Assembly (NCBI GenBank): GCA_903863295.1
Contig: CAIPBM010000047.1
Location: forward strand, 1 to 59,538
Origin: an uncultured Verrucomicrobiota bacterium
GTDB taxonomy: Bacteria; Verrucomicrobiota; Verrucomicrobiia; Methylacidiphilales; UBA1321
Reading direction: 5' to 3'
Length of the DNA: 59,538 bases
Shown: positions 8,043 through 16,311 of the stretch, piece by piece
Layout of the letters: the number at the start of each line of letters is the position of its first letter
How positions within the stretch are numbered: the first letter of the stretch is position 1
Notes under the pieces: generated by a model
Told to the model about the DNA's origin: nothing
What the model saw: the letters and a program-made list of their open reading frames with translations, nothing else
Database searches by the model: none
Position numbers and translations under genes: made by a program

Positions 8043-9116
8043 CTACCTTGAATGCACGCGATGCGACAGGAAGGCGACGATGCCGGGCAAGCGTTCCACT
8101 TTGCGCAGCACCCGCACGGCGCTACTCGGCGTGGTGAGGCTCCAGCGTACGAGCGTGTTGACCCAGGCGCGTCGCCGATAGAGTTGACGATGTTGCCGGG
8201 CGTAAGTCTGCAAGGCGGACGCGAGATTGCTTTTCTTCAATCCTGCAATGGCGGCCTCGGCGGCCAGCACGCCGGTGGTCAGCGCGAAGGAAATGCCCTC
8301 GCCGGTGAAGGGCTCCACCACGCGGGCAGCATCGCCGATGAGCCAGACGCGGCCGGTTCCGAGCTCTGCGGAGGCGCGGGTGATCGGGTTCATCCGCAGC
8401 CACGGCTGATCCGCAAAATCGGGAAAATAGCGGCGCACGAGGAGGAGCGGATCCTGCGTCCGGCGCGAGTCAAGCACCATGCTGATGACCGCGTGGGTGG
8501 GGCTGAAGCGGCAATACCCGAAGTAACCCTCCTTAAAGAGATGCATGTGCACCTGGTCGTCGAGGTCCGGCGGCGCGGGAATGGAAGTCTGCCAGGCCAC
8601 GCGATGACAGCGGCGCGGCGGCGGCATGAGTCCGCTTTGGCGCGCGATGAGCGAATTGCGGCCGTCCGCGCCCAGGATGAGTTCCCCGGTGAAATCGCCG
8701 CGCGAGGTCTGGACCGTTCCGCTGGCGGGATCGAGGCCGGTGACGGTCGTCTCCGGAAAAAATTCCGCTCCGGCGCTTTCGGCTTCGCGCCGCAGCCAGT
8801 CGTCGAGCACATCCCGCGCGATGGCCCGTGGCCCGCGACGCGGCGGGCGGAAGGTCTGTTGGAAGAGGAGCCGTCCCTCGCAGCGAAGCGTGAACCCGGT
8901 CAGCTCCTGGTGCGGCAGGGCGCGGTAGGAGTCCGTCAGGCCGAGTTTATCCCAGACGGCCCATGCTGCCGGGTTGATGCAGTTCCCGCAGACCTTCACC
9001 CGCGGAAACGCCGCCCGGTCGAGCAGCGCGACCCGGTAGCCCGCCCGCGCCAGGACCAGCGCCGCGATCGATCCTGCCGGTGCCGCCCCGGCAATGATGA
9101 CGTCATGGGAAGGCAT
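8043..9116 (-). CDS. FAD-dependent oxidoreductase (geranylgeranyl reductase/hydroxylase-like)
   Basis: A 357-residue flavoprotein of the PHBH/geranylgeranyl-reductase-like superfamily. Seen: the N-terminal dinucleotide fold VIIAGAAPAGSIAALVLARAG, with the glycine pattern altered to GAAPAG from the usual GxGPAG; the AVLLD-type strand end (YRVALLDR); GELILGADGRNSLIARQ; and the second FAD motif VWLIGDAARVVEPFTGEGIS. A CGNCIN motif at about residue 43 is where related reductases have a conserved cysteine. It lies downstream of a ketosynthase, SRPBCC and methyltransferase set on the same strand, separated by about 315 nt of palindromic repeats, so it may be transcribed separately. The probable reaction is oxidation or reduction of a lipid or polyketide-like intermediate; substrate unknown. 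Confidence 0.85.
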   Translation of the reverse strand: MPSHDVIIAGAAPAGSIAALVLARAGYRVALLDRAAFPRVKVCGNCINPAAWAVWDKLGLTDSYRALPHQELTGFTLRCEGRLLFQQTFRPPRRGPRAIARDVLDDWLRREAESAGAEFFPETTVTGLDPASGTVQTSRGDFTGELILGADGRNSLIARQSGLMPPPRRCHRVAWQTSIPAPPDLDDQVHMHLFKEGYFGYCRFSPTHAVISMVLDSRRTQDPLLLVRRYFPDFADQPWLRMNPITRASAELGTGRVWLIGDAARVVEPFTGEGISFALTTGVLAAEAAIAGLKKSNLASALQTYARQHRQLYRRRAWVNTLVRWSLTTPSSAVRVLRKVERLPGIVAFLSHRVHSR

Positions 9117-9165
9117 TCATTAATGCTACCGTTAAACTCTAACATCACAATCCGGCATCCTTCAG

Positions 9166-9423
9166 CCTGTAGTGGCGGTCTATGACCGTCGTGCTTGACG
9201 TAGCCGTCGCACTTCGTGCGACGGATTAGCGCGAAATAGAATTTCGCGGGGAGCAGGGGGCGTTCTCAAATGGAATTTAGGAACGAGGGGAGGGCGGATC
9301 GCTTCCTGTGCGCGGAGCGCACCCGGACAACAAGTTGTCCGGGCCAACGGGGAGGGATGTTCGCTCGTAGTGCGACGGCTAGCACTGAGGGAAGCCACGA
9401 CGGTCGTAGTCACTCGCTACAGG
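9166..9423. repeat. Nested composite palindrome block (R1 outer arms)
   Basis: Outer R1 arms at 9166-9193 and 9396-9423 face each other. Between them are CGTCGCAC/GTGCGACG at 9205-9223 (also pairing with GTGCGACGGCTA near 9370-9381), GCGAAAT/ATTTCGC near 9231-9247, TGTGCGC/GCGCAC near 9307-9322 and CCCGGACAA/TTGTCCGGG near 9322-9343. There is no gene in this 315-nt gap. The arrangement suggests repeats inserted into one another. Confidence 0.8.
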
Positions 9424-9431
9424 AGGAATGG

Positions 9432-10673
9432 CTACTCGACTTTTCCGAAGACCAATGACGCATTGATGCCGCCGAAGCCGAAGGAATTGCTCAGCGCGTA
9501 CTTGATCGGCTGGGAGCGGGCCTTGAGGCGGACGAGGTCGAAGCCGGGGGTGACTTCCTCGCACGGTTCGTGGCAGTTGAGGGTGGGCGGGATGTGGCTG
9601 TTCTCCATGGCGAGGCAGCAGATGGCGGCTTCGATGGCCCCGGACGCGCCGAGGGGATGGCCGTAGTAGGCCTTGGTGCCGCTGATGGCCGGGGTGCGTT
9701 TGCCGAAGAATTTGCTCACGGCCTTGGCCTCGGTGCCGTCGTTCATGGGCGTGCTGCTGGCATGCGCGTTGATGTAGTCGATCTGGTCGGGGCGCACCTT
9801 GGCTTCCTCGAGGGCAAACCGCATGGCTTCGAGCGCCGATTCGCCTTCGGGCAGCGAGGAGGACATGTGAAAGGCATCATTGTTGAGCGTGAAGCCGAGC
9901 ACTTCCGCATAGATGTGGGCGCCGCGAGCCCGGGCATGTTCCAGCGACTCGAGGATGAGACTGGCCCCGCCTTCCGCCATGACGAAGCCGGAGCGCGTGG
10001 CATCGAAGGGACGGCAGGCACGGGTGGGATCCTTGGTCTCCTTGGACATCGACTTGATCGTATCAAACGCGCCGAAGGTGAGCGGGGCAATCGGGGCTTC
10101 CGCGCCGCCGGCGATCACGACCTGGGCCCGGCCTTCGCGGATGAGGCGGAAAGCCTCTCCCACGGCGACGGTGCCGGAGGCGCAGCTATTGGAGTTCGTG
10201 GTGCTGTAACCGCGCGCGCCGAAGGCGATGGAGATGTTGCTATGGGCCGATCCGCCGAAGACCTGGAGCGCGAGGGCGGCGGGGATGGCGCGCACGCCTT
10301 CGCGGATGAAGCGCTCATGGGTGAGTTCCGCCGTGGTGATGCCGCCGAGCGCGGTGCCGAAGCTGACGCCGACATCGGTGCGGGGATTTTCCGGCGAGAG
10401 CTGGAGCCCGGCGTCGTCAATCGCCTGCTGGCTGAGCACGAGGGAAAATTGGGCGAAGCGGTCGATCCGCTTCAGTTTATGGGGTGGGAAATGGTCGGCG
10501 GGATTGAAGTCGTTGATTTCGCCGACACACTTGGCTTCGTAATCGGAGGCGTCAAAACGGGTGATGAAACCGATGCCCGATTTCTCGCGAAGAATGCCTT
10601 CCCAGAGACCCTTGCGGCCATGACCAATACAGGTGAGTGCTCCGATCCCGGTGACAACAACGCGCGAACTCAT
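9432..10673 (-). CDS. Beta-ketoacyl-[ACP] synthase II-type ketosynthase
   Basis: A 413-residue thiolase-fold condensing enzyme of the FabF type. It has the full Cys-His-His triad: C164 in SNSCASG, H304 in NAHASSTPMND and H339 in YGHPLGASGA. The motifs differ slightly from housekeeping FabF (HASST for HGTST, GHPLG for GHTLG), which fits a specialised pathway enzyme rather than the main fatty acid elongase. It starts with ATG overlapping the SRPBCC stop by 4 nt, so the two are translationally coupled. No acyl carrier protein is seen nearby. The context points to a dedicated acyl or polyketide product rather than bulk fatty acids. I give no symbol because FabF is only the nearest family. Confidence 0.9.
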   Translation of the reverse strand: MSSRVVVTGIGALTCIGHGRKGLWEGILREKSGIGFITRFDASDYEAKCVGEINDFNPADHFPPHKLKRIDRFAQFSLVLSQQAIDDAGLQLSPENPRTDVGVSFGTALGGITTAELTHERFIREGVRAIPAALALQVFGGSAHSNISIAFGARGYSTTNSNSCASGTVAVGEAFRLIREGRAQVVIAGGAEAPIAPLTFGAFDTIKSMSKETKDPTRACRPFDATRSGFVMAEGGASLILESLEHARARGAHIYAEVLGFTLNNDAFHMSSSLPEGESALEAMRFALEEAKVRPDQIDYINAHASSTPMNDGTEAKAVSKFFGKRTPAISGTKAYYGHPLGASGAIEAAICCLAMENSHIPPTLNCHEPCEEVTPGFDLVRLKARSQPIKYALSNSFGFGGINASLVFGKVE

Positions 10674-11125
10674 TTGGACATGCCTTCAACTTTCCTCTTC
10701 AGCCCCGCGAGGGTTCGCGTGGCGATATGGTGAATAAAAAAACGACCGACGATGTACTTGCCTACAAAGCCACCGATCAGGGGCCAGCGCAAATCCAAAT
10801 CGTGAGTTATTTCCACGCGGATGCCTTCGGGCGTCTGGGTGAAGTTCCAGACGACGATCATGCCGCGCGTGGCGTTGAGGCTGGAGCGGAGATGTTCAAA
10901 GTGAAGCTGGCGGTTCTCCGGATCGATGCGGTAGACCGAAATCCAGGTCGTCGGAATAAAGGTGCGGACCGCCGACATCTTGACGATGCCGCCCCAGGGC
11001 ATGGGCGAGAGAAACCGATTGTAGCGGTAGTGGGAAAGAAAATCGGGCCAGCGGGCGAGATCGGACGCGGTGTTGAAAATAACGGGGAGCGGGGCCCGGA
11101 TGGTGATGTCGTTGGAAGTTCTCAT
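10670..11125 (-). CDS. SRPBCC-family protein (polyketide cyclase/START-like)
   Basis: A 151-residue helix-grip-fold protein. The pattern TIRAPLPVIFNTASDLARWPDFLSHYRYNRFL at the N-terminus, the central WISVYRIDPENRQLHFEHLR and a long C-terminal helix ending GLKRKVEGM are typical of polyketide cyclase/dehydrase and coenzyme Q-binding (COQ10) type SRPBCC proteins, which bind hydrophobic ligands. Its start overlaps the methyltransferase stop by 4 nt and its stop overlaps the ketosynthase start by 4 nt, so it is the middle gene of a coupled trio. A role in cyclising or shuttling the ketosynthase product is inferred from position only. Confidence 0.8.
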   Translation of the reverse strand: MRTSNDITIRAPLPVIFNTASDLARWPDFLSHYRYNRFLSPMPWGGIVKMSAVRTFIPTTWISVYRIDPENRQLHFEHLRSSLNATRGMIVVWNFTQTPEGIRVEITHDLDLRWPLIGGFVGKYIVGRFFIHHIATRTLAGLKRKVEGMSK

Positions 11126-11823
11126 GACTTGAGCCGCGCGAGGACGGCCTGTTGAAACCAGAAAAAGCGAATTTGACTGAGCTTAGGCCACCCGGCCTGT
11201 GCGGCGAGCGATTTCATCTCGTCATGGGTGAAGGCGCGCCGGACGGAGAGGCGGGCGTCATGCTGTACCATGGGGTCGCGCATGAAGAGCGTGGTGAGCA
11301 GCCAGATGCAGGCGGCCGCCAGGCGACCGCGGACGAGATCGACACAGGCGAGGCCGCGGTTTCCGATGCGGGCCATTTCCTGCAGGACGGTGAGCGCGTC
11401 CTTCTCCGCGAAGTGGTGAAGCGCGAGGCTGCAAAAGGCGAGATCGGCGGTCTTGTCGCGGAACGGGAGTTGGCGGGCGTCGGCCTGGACGAAGAACATC
11501 TTTTGCCCGGGCGGCGTGGCTTCGCGGGCGATCTTGAGGGTCTGGAATTGGAAATCGACGGCGACGATGGTGAGGTCCTGCTGGCGTTCCCGGCTGATCT
11601 GGAGGAGGTTGCGGCCATGGTCGCCATAACCGGAGGCGAGATCGATGAGGAGCAACTTGCCCGCCCTGTCCGCCAGCCGGTGAAAGACCGTCTCGACTGC
11701 TTTCCTTCCGCCAAAGGTGCGATTCAGCTTGCCGAGATTTTCCAGGTCACTCCGCAAAGCTGTTTCGTCCTGGTCGGGCAGGTCCATCAGCTCGGGCTGG
11801 GATTCGGAATAGTCTCGTTGCAT
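11122..11823 (-). CDS. Class I SAM-dependent methyltransferase
   Basis: About 233 residues from the ATG at 11823. The N-terminal ESQPELMDLPDQDE..LRSDLENLGKLNR is typical of methyltransferases found beside flavin oxidoreductases and type III polyketide synthases in soil bacteria. Motif I is LLIDLASGYGDHGRNL, followed by the acidic end of strand 2 (IVAVDFQF) and motif IV-like LAFCSLALHHFAEKDAL. The open frame extends to 11859 through TTG and GTG codons, so a longer N-terminus is possible. It is the first gene of the coupled trio. No type III polyketide synthase is visible here; the ketosynthase takes its place. Confidence 0.85.
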   Translation of the reverse strand: MQRDYSESQPELMDLPDQDETALRSDLENLGKLNRTFGGRKAVETVFHRLADRAGKLLLIDLASGYGDHGRNLLQISRERQQDLTIVAVDFQFQTLKIAREATPPGQKMFFVQADARQLPFRDKTADLAFCSLALHHFAEKDALTVLQEMARIGNRGLACVDLVRGRLAAACIWLLTTLFMRDPMVQHDARLSVRRAFTHDEMKSLAAQAGWPKLSQIRFFWFQQAVLARLKS

Positions 11824-11889
11824 CAGGCGAAGTTGCCCGACCCTAGCCACTCCTCCCAATAGGGCAAGGCCTTGTTGATTGGGAAGGCA

Positions 11890-11919
11890 CCGTCGCGCGG
11901 CGCGCGACGGCTACCGAAG
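11890..11919. repeat. Palindromic repeat (family R2) with GCGACGGCTACCGAAG end
   Basis: CCGTCGCGCG/CGCGCGACGG hairpin at 11890-11910, ending in GCGACGGCTACCGAAG (11904-11919). The same 16-bp end occurs inverted at 14080-14095 and direct at 54083-54098. It lies between the methyltransferase promoter region and the SIMPL gene end. Confidence 0.75.
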
Positions 11920-11937
11920 ACAGGTGCGGACGGATCC

Positions 11938-12657
11938 TTACCGATAAAACATATCGTAAGTCGCGGTGACGGTGGCGCTGATTTCGATCTGTCCGGCGAC
12001 GGGCGGGGGTGTGCCGCCTCCGGAGCGGAAAGTGGCGGCCATCAACATGGGGCGCGGTCCGTCCCCGGCGCCTTCCTGAATTTCTAGGGGCTTATCGATG
12101 TAGCATCCTCCCGCGACGGCGAGATCGTTGGCTTTGTCATGGGCGTTGAGCAGCGCCTGTTTCAGCGCCTCGCGCTTCGTGGCTTCCGCCTTGGAGGAGG
12201 CGTAATCCACGGAAGAAATTTGCGCGCCATCCAGCTTGGCCAGGCCGTCGCAGAGCGCGCCGTATTTGTCGAAATCGGTTAAAGTAAACGTAATGGAAGT
12301 CGAGCAGCTAAAGGGTTGGGAGCGATCAGCACCATCGGGAAAGTAGGTCTGTTTTTCAAAGCGAATGCCCCCCGTCTGCAAATCCTGGATCGCATTTCCG
12401 CCGACGTATTTGATGAACTTCAGCGCATCGGCCAGCGACTCATCATGCCGGGCCTTGGCCTTGGCCAGGGTGGCATCGTTGATGGTGATGGAGACCGTCC
12501 ACGTCATCTGGTCCGGCACAACCTTGATCGTGGCGGTGCCGGTTACGGTGACCTTCCGGGTGGGGAAATCGGTCGCGAAGGAGGTATTGCAACAGCCAAG
12601 CGAAAGGAGCAACACGGCGAGGGCGATGAGCAGGCGGTGGGGGAGTGAAAAGGTCAT
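11938..12657 (-). CDS. Secreted SIMPL-domain (DUF541) protein
   Basis: A 239-residue exported protein. The N-terminus is a signal peptide (LLIALAVLLLSLGCCNTSFA), with a possible lipobox-like LGCC. The mature part starts with RKVTVTGTATIKVVPDQMTW, the characteristic SIMPL/DUF541 opening, followed by a long KAKARHDESLADALKFIK helix and the ISSVDYASSKAEATKREAL segment. Family members are periplasmic or outer-membrane proteins of poorly known role, sometimes linked to oxidative stress. It is divergent from the Rrf2 regulator, with about 125 nt between the starts. Confidence 0.85.
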   Translation of the reverse strand: MTFSLPHRLLIALAVLLLSLGCCNTSFATDFPTRKVTVTGTATIKVVPDQMTWTVSITINDATLAKAKARHDESLADALKFIKYVGGNAIQDLQTGGIRFEKQTYFPDGADRSQPFSCSTSITFTLTDFDKYGALCDGLAKLDGAQISSVDYASSKAEATKREALKQALLNAHDKANDLAVAGGCYIDKPLEIQEGAGDGPRPMLMAATFRSGGGTPPPVAGQIEISATVTATYDMFYR

Positions 12658-12782
12658 AGCGCGAGGGGGTAAATCGAACCTATCGCTGATTTGCCATTAG
12701 CCAAGTCTCCGTTTCGCACAAAGAGTGACAAAGACTTAGAGCTCGAACTTGCAATGTCGATTGGATTGGTCGAGTATTTGGC

Positions 12783-13253
12783 ATGCGTCTGTCCAAGAAA
12801 GGTGAATATGCGGTGCGGGCTTTGGTGGAGATCGGCTTTGAATCGGATGCCCGGCCCCAGAGTCTGATCCAGATTTCAACGGTGGCCCAGCGAACCAACA
12901 TCCCGGAGAAGTTCCTGGAGCAAATCCTTCTCGCACTCCGCAATGGCGGCGTGCTGAAGAGCAAGCGTGGTGTGGAAGGCGGTTATTCGCTCGCGAAAGG
13001 GCCGGACCAAATCACGCTGGGGGAAGTCATCCGGCTGCTCGACGGTCCGCTCGCGCCGATTCCCTGCGTCAGCCTGTCGGCTTACGAAAAATGTTCCTGT
13101 CCGGACGAAGCCTCGTGTGGTTTGCGCATCGCGATGCAACAGGTGCGCGATTCGATTGCAGGCATTCTGGATAATTACAAACTGGACCGGTTGATTGAAG
13201 AAGTCCGGAAGCACCGGGCGACGCAGCCCTCCGAATGGCAGTTTGATATTTGA
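12783..13253 (+). CDS. Rrf2-family transcriptional regulator with four cysteines
   Basis: A 156-residue winged-helix regulator. MRLSKKGEYAVRALVEIG is the standard Rrf2 opening, and IPEKFLEQILLALRNGGVLK with SKRGVEGGYSLAK covers the recognition helix and wing. Four cysteines, C95, C104, C106 and C112 (CVSLSAYEKCSCPDEASC), are in the region where IscR and NsrR bind an iron-sulfur cluster, so a cluster-sensing regulator is likely. The nearby genes are not Fe-S assembly genes, so it is not a clear IscR. No strong ribosome site precedes the ATG. A divergent SIMPL gene is a possible target. Confidence 0.9.
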   Translation: MRLSKKGEYAVRALVEIGFESDARPQSLIQISTVAQRTNIPEKFLEQILLALRNGGVLKSKRGVEGGYSLAKGPDQITLGEVIRLLDGPLAPIPCVSLSAYEKCSCPDEASCGLRIAMQQVRDSIAGILDNYKLDRLIEEVRKHRATQPSEWQFDI

Positions 13254-13309
13254 CCGGGCAGTCACGGCGTCCTTGCCCTCATTTAACTTCTCGCTCTAAG
13301 GTCTCAGGC

Positions 13310-14071
13310 ATGAGTTCAATCACGGTGGGCCTGATTACGGTGTCCTGTATCTTTGGGGGGACGCTCTTCGGCATGTTTCTCACCTGCGTGTTGCCCGCGC
13401 ACCATTTACGCAAGACGACCAAGGAGACGATCAAGCTCGCCTCCGGGATGATTGCCACGCTGGCGGCGCTGGTCCTGGGCTTGCTGGTCGCCTCGGCGAA
13501 AAGTTCCTTCGATACGACCAACGCGGAAATCACCCAGGCGGGAGCGAAAATGATGTTGATGGACCGGATCCTGGCCCGTTACGGACCGGAAGCCAAACCT
13601 GCCCGGCAACAATTACATGATGCTCTTTCGAGCGGCGTGGACAAGGTCTGGGCCGAGCATAAAAGCGGGGTGCAGGGAGCAGCGGCGCTGGAGAAAGGCA
13701 ATGGATTTGCCACGTTTCAGGACATGCTTTTCCAACTCACGCCGACCACTGATCTTCAGCGCACGACCCTGACCCAGGCCCAGCAACTGAGTAACGATTT
13801 GATTCAGTCACGCTGGCTGCTGGTGGAGCAATCGCAGGGGACGTTGCCCATGCCGTTTTTCGTCGTCCTGGTGTCGTGGCTCAGTCTCCTCTTTATGAGC
13901 ATCGGCATGTTTGCGCCGCGCAATGCGACGTCGATCACGGCGCTATTCTTGTGTGCGCTTTCCTTCTCGGCTGCGGTTTTTCTCATCGTGGAGATGAATC
14001 GACCGCTCGATGGCATTGTCAAAGCGTCCAGTGCGCCGCTCCGCAAGGTGCTGGAACATATGAATCAGTAA
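13310..14071 (+). CDS. DUF4239-type integral membrane protein
   Basis: A 253-residue membrane protein from the ATG at 13310 (MSSITVGLITVSC). Helices lie at about residues 3-25 and 45-63, and there is a pair near the C-terminus (FFVVLVSWLSLLFMSIGMF and ITALFLCALSFSAAVFLIV). ATLAALVLGLLVASAKSSFD is the hallmark of the DUF4239 (bestrophin-like) group, and the ARYGPEAKPARQQLHDAL soluble segment also fits. An in-frame upstream start at 13250 would overlap the Rrf2 gene and add a non-family leader. Function unknown; ion transport is only suggested by the fold assignment. Confidence 0.8.
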   Translation: MSSITVGLITVSCIFGGTLFGMFLTCVLPAHHLRKTTKETIKLASGMIATLAALVLGLLVASAKSSFDTTNAEITQAGAKMMLMDRILARYGPEAKPARQQLHDALSSGVDKVWAEHKSGVQGAAALEKGNGFATFQDMLFQLTPTTDLQRTTLTQAQQLSNDLIQSRWLLVEQSQGTLPMPFFVVLVSWLSLLFMSIGMFAPRNATSITALFLCALSFSAAVFLIVEMNRPLDGIVKASSAPLRKVLEHMNQ

Positions 14072-14079
14072 GTTTTTAC

Positions 14080-14113
14080 CTTCGGTAGCCGTCGCGGCGT
14101 GCAGTCTGTAGCG
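14080..14113. repeat. R2 and R1 repeat fragments at left edge of the accessory region
   Basis: CTTCGGTAGCCGTCGC at 14080-14095 is the exact inverse of the segment at 54083-54098 and 11904-11919. A partial R1 start (CTGTAGCGAG) follows at about 14105. The stretch from 14114 to 14390 shows no recognisable gene. Confidence 0.6.
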
Positions 14114-14389
14114 AGGGGGGCAAGAGTTGCTGGTAGCGTCGTTTGAGCCAAATTAGTCGCGTTCTAACTTGCTGTGGAGGTTGAACCCGGTAGAGCAATT
14201 CTCTTGCAGATCGTCGTAAGGATGATTTATCCGGTTGGTTCCTGAAGGTTGGCACGGACGAACACATGGCGGGGTGGCCCTTGTGTTGAAGCGTTCGGAC
14301 GAATAGAGGCTGTCGCGAGACTCGGACAAGCCATACCTCAAAAGGGAACGCGTTTGGTAAAGAAGCTGATACGGCCCAAACTTTTGCTT

Positions 14390-14665
14390 CTGGTTGTCAC
14401 TATTCTATATCGAGGATCAGCATCAGTGCTCGCTTAAGATCAAGGAACTTGCCGGAAAGTCGGTTTGAGTCGCGCATACTTCAGCTGTCAGTTTGTCTCA
14501 ACTAGGGGACGAAGCCCGGGCGTTTATCTCCGGGAACGGCGTCTTGAGACAGCGGAGTTTTTGCTGACGCAAAGTTCGGAGAGCATCCGCGCGGTGAGTT
14601 TGCCCATGCAAGGAGACGTGAAAAGCGCTCTTAGCGATGTCTATCATCGAATGGGACAAGGGTAG
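14390..14665 (+). pseudogene. Remnant of an AraC-family regulator (frameshifted)
   Basis: Translation in one frame from about 14390 gives LSLFYIEDQHQCSLKIKELA then a stop at 14466. Switching frame at about 14460 continues as GLSRAYFSCQFVSTRGRSP, then GVYLRERRLETAEFLLTQSS. Joined, these match the C-terminal AraC double helix-turn-helix domain (Y-I-x-x-H...L-S-x-x-Y-F-S-x-x-F...G-x-S-P...Y-L-R-x-x-R-L-x-x-A), broken by one frameshift. The second HTH (SIRAVSLPMQGDVKSAL) is degraded and no ligand-binding domain is found upstream. Its last codons overlap the 3' end of the opposing MFS gene. It is probably a dead regulator of the adjacent sugar locus. Confidence 0.7.
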
Positions 14666-16166
14666 GATTGGCGATACTTATGAGAACCGGGGCGATATAG
14701 GCATCATCTCCACCATGCTTTTTCCAACTCAGGTAGAGTTTGAAAAAGAGGTAGAAGCTCGGGAGGCCGAAAAAGAATCCCCATAAGGGGAGGTAATAAT
14801 AAGAGTGCTCCTTGCCGACCCAACCGGTCATAAAATCAAGGAAGACGCCGACCAGAAGGCTTCCCACAATCCCTCCAGCAGTCCGCCAAACGGCATTGGT
14901 CGAACAAAATTGGCCGAAATTTGACCGGGGAAATAGTCGCATAAGCATGGGTGGATCCCACATGCCGCCCAAGGCCTGCCCCGGAGCAGCCACGCCGACA
15001 TTGATCGCCAGCGCGACCCAGAAAACAACATTATTTGAAGGGTGCCAGAATAACCAAATCAGATTCATTGGGATGACGAGTACGTTGATCAACACGCCGG
15101 CAAAGACCACCCGAATAGGGTGATAGCGATCTGCCAACCAGCCAGCGACGAGAGTCAGAACACTTTGAGTGATATTATAGCACCCGTAAATGATGGCAAT
15201 CTGAGGGAGCTTCAGTCCAATCGCCAGGGAGAAGAATAGCGCGAAGATCAATTGACTGTTCCCAGCTCCAATGACGCTGGCGGCATTACCGATTTGACCG
15301 ATGAAGGTGCAAATCCACAGGTACCAGTAGTGCGGAAAAGCATGCGTTTCTCGCGCAAAAGTCGTGATTGCGGCCAGAGTGTCGGTCCGACCTTCAATAT
15401 ACGGCGCCGGTGCAGGGTACTCCCCTTCCTTGACATTGCGGCACATGAGGCCAAAACCCACCAGGTACAGGATTGCTGCAGCCAGAAAAATCTCGGTGGA
15501 ATGACTCGCAGAATAGGGCAAAATGAAAAAACTATAGAACGAGGTTGAAAACAATCCAATGGTGCGAAACCAAGACATGAATCGTGCCAGCAGTTGCTCG
15601 GGAACAACGTCGTTAAAGAGATACCAGAAGGTTGAAGTGACGAAGGTGTTGAAGAAGGTAAAGACGATGTTTAGGATACCTAAGGTCAGAATGGCCACTT
15701 GGGAAGCAGAGACTCCTGCGAGCATAAAACCAAGATGACCGTGGAGCCAGACGCCAATTTGTTCTCCAAACGCGAGGCAGATAAGAATTATCACCAGGAA
15801 TGGCAGCGAGAATAAAATAAACGGAATGCGCCGTCCCCAGCGGCTTCGAAAGCGGTCGCTCTGGAAACTGATGACGGGATTCAGAATGGAGTAAAGGATG
15901 CCGGGAATTACCCCCAGAATTAGTGAGATCTCAATGTTCGACGCATCCAACTTCTGATACTTCAACTGCATGATGGGCGTGGTAACAGCTTCCATCACTG
16001 TGTAGCAAAAATCTCCCCAAAAGAGCCAAAAGAACAAGACGGCCAATGCGGGTTGTGTATAGGTCAAAGTGCCCACGTGATAGAGCTTTGGCGCACCCGG
16101 CTCGCGTGGTTCCTTGAGGACTGAATCGGAGCTGAAATTATGAATCATGAGATTGAACAGCCTCAT
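14631..16166 (-). CDS. MFS sugar transporter (GPH/SLC45-like)
   Basis: About 505-511 residues with roughly 12 membrane helices. SDRFRSRWGRRIPFILFSLP (residues 103-122) in the loop after helix 2/3 matches the SDRxRSRxGRRxPF signature of GPH and sucrose-type (SLC45-like) sugar:cation symporters. The reading frame allows starts at 16166 (MRLFNLM) or 16148 (MIHNFSS); a GAGG motif about 12 nt before 16148 mildly favours the shorter form. It is divergent from the isomerase-GH5-GH2 operon, so it likely imports an oligosaccharide or monosaccharide handled by those enzymes. The substrate cannot be read from the sequence. Confidence 0.85.
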   Translation of the reverse strand: MRLFNLMIHNFSSDSVLKEPREPGAPKLYHVGTLTYTQPALAVLFFWLFWGDFCYTVMEAVTTPIMQLKYQKLDASNIEISLILGVIPGILYSILNPVISFQSDRFRSRWGRRIPFILFSLPFLVIILICLAFGEQIGVWLHGHLGFMLAGVSASQVAILTLGILNIVFTFFNTFVTSTFWYLFNDVVPEQLLARFMSWFRTIGLFSTSFYSFFILPYSASHSTEIFLAAAILYLVGFGLMCRNVKEGEYPAPAPYIEGRTDTLAAITTFARETHAFPHYWYLWICTFIGQIGNAASVIGAGNSQLIFALFFSLAIGLKLPQIAIIYGCYNITQSVLTLVAGWLADRYHPIRVVFAGVLINVLVIPMNLIWLFWHPSNNVVFWVALAINVGVAAPGQALGGMWDPPMLMRLFPRSNFGQFCSTNAVWRTAGGIVGSLLVGVFLDFMTGWVGKEHSYYYLPLWGFFFGLPSFYLFFKLYLSWKKHGGDDAYIAPVLISIANPTLVPFDDRHR

Positions 16167-16288
16167 TGCGCTGGATAATGAACGCTATTCTTTCAGGCAG
16201 TGCGTTGAAGTGGACAGACGATAGAATATCCCAGGTAAAAAGGCGTATGAATTTGTCTTACCTTCGAACCTCTCCTCGCTTTTCCATT

Positions 16289-16301
16289 CTGTATATTACA
16301 G
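16289..16301. promoter_or_regulatory. Candidate operator palindrome between transporter and glycan operon
   Basis: CTGTATATTACAG is a perfect palindrome apart from its central TAT spacer. It lies 10 nt upstream of the TTG start at 16312 in the divergent region shared with the MFS gene. It could be a regulator site, for instance for the GntR- or AraC-type proteins nearby, but no second copy was seen near the other promoters, so this is weak. Confidence 0.3.
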
Positions 16302-16311
16302 CATATTTTGC

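Noticed and set aside
8052..10733. Long plus-strand open frames (377 and 387 residues) opposite the flavoprotein and ketosynthase genes
   Set aside because: Antisense shadows of genes with clear motifs; no recognisable domains.
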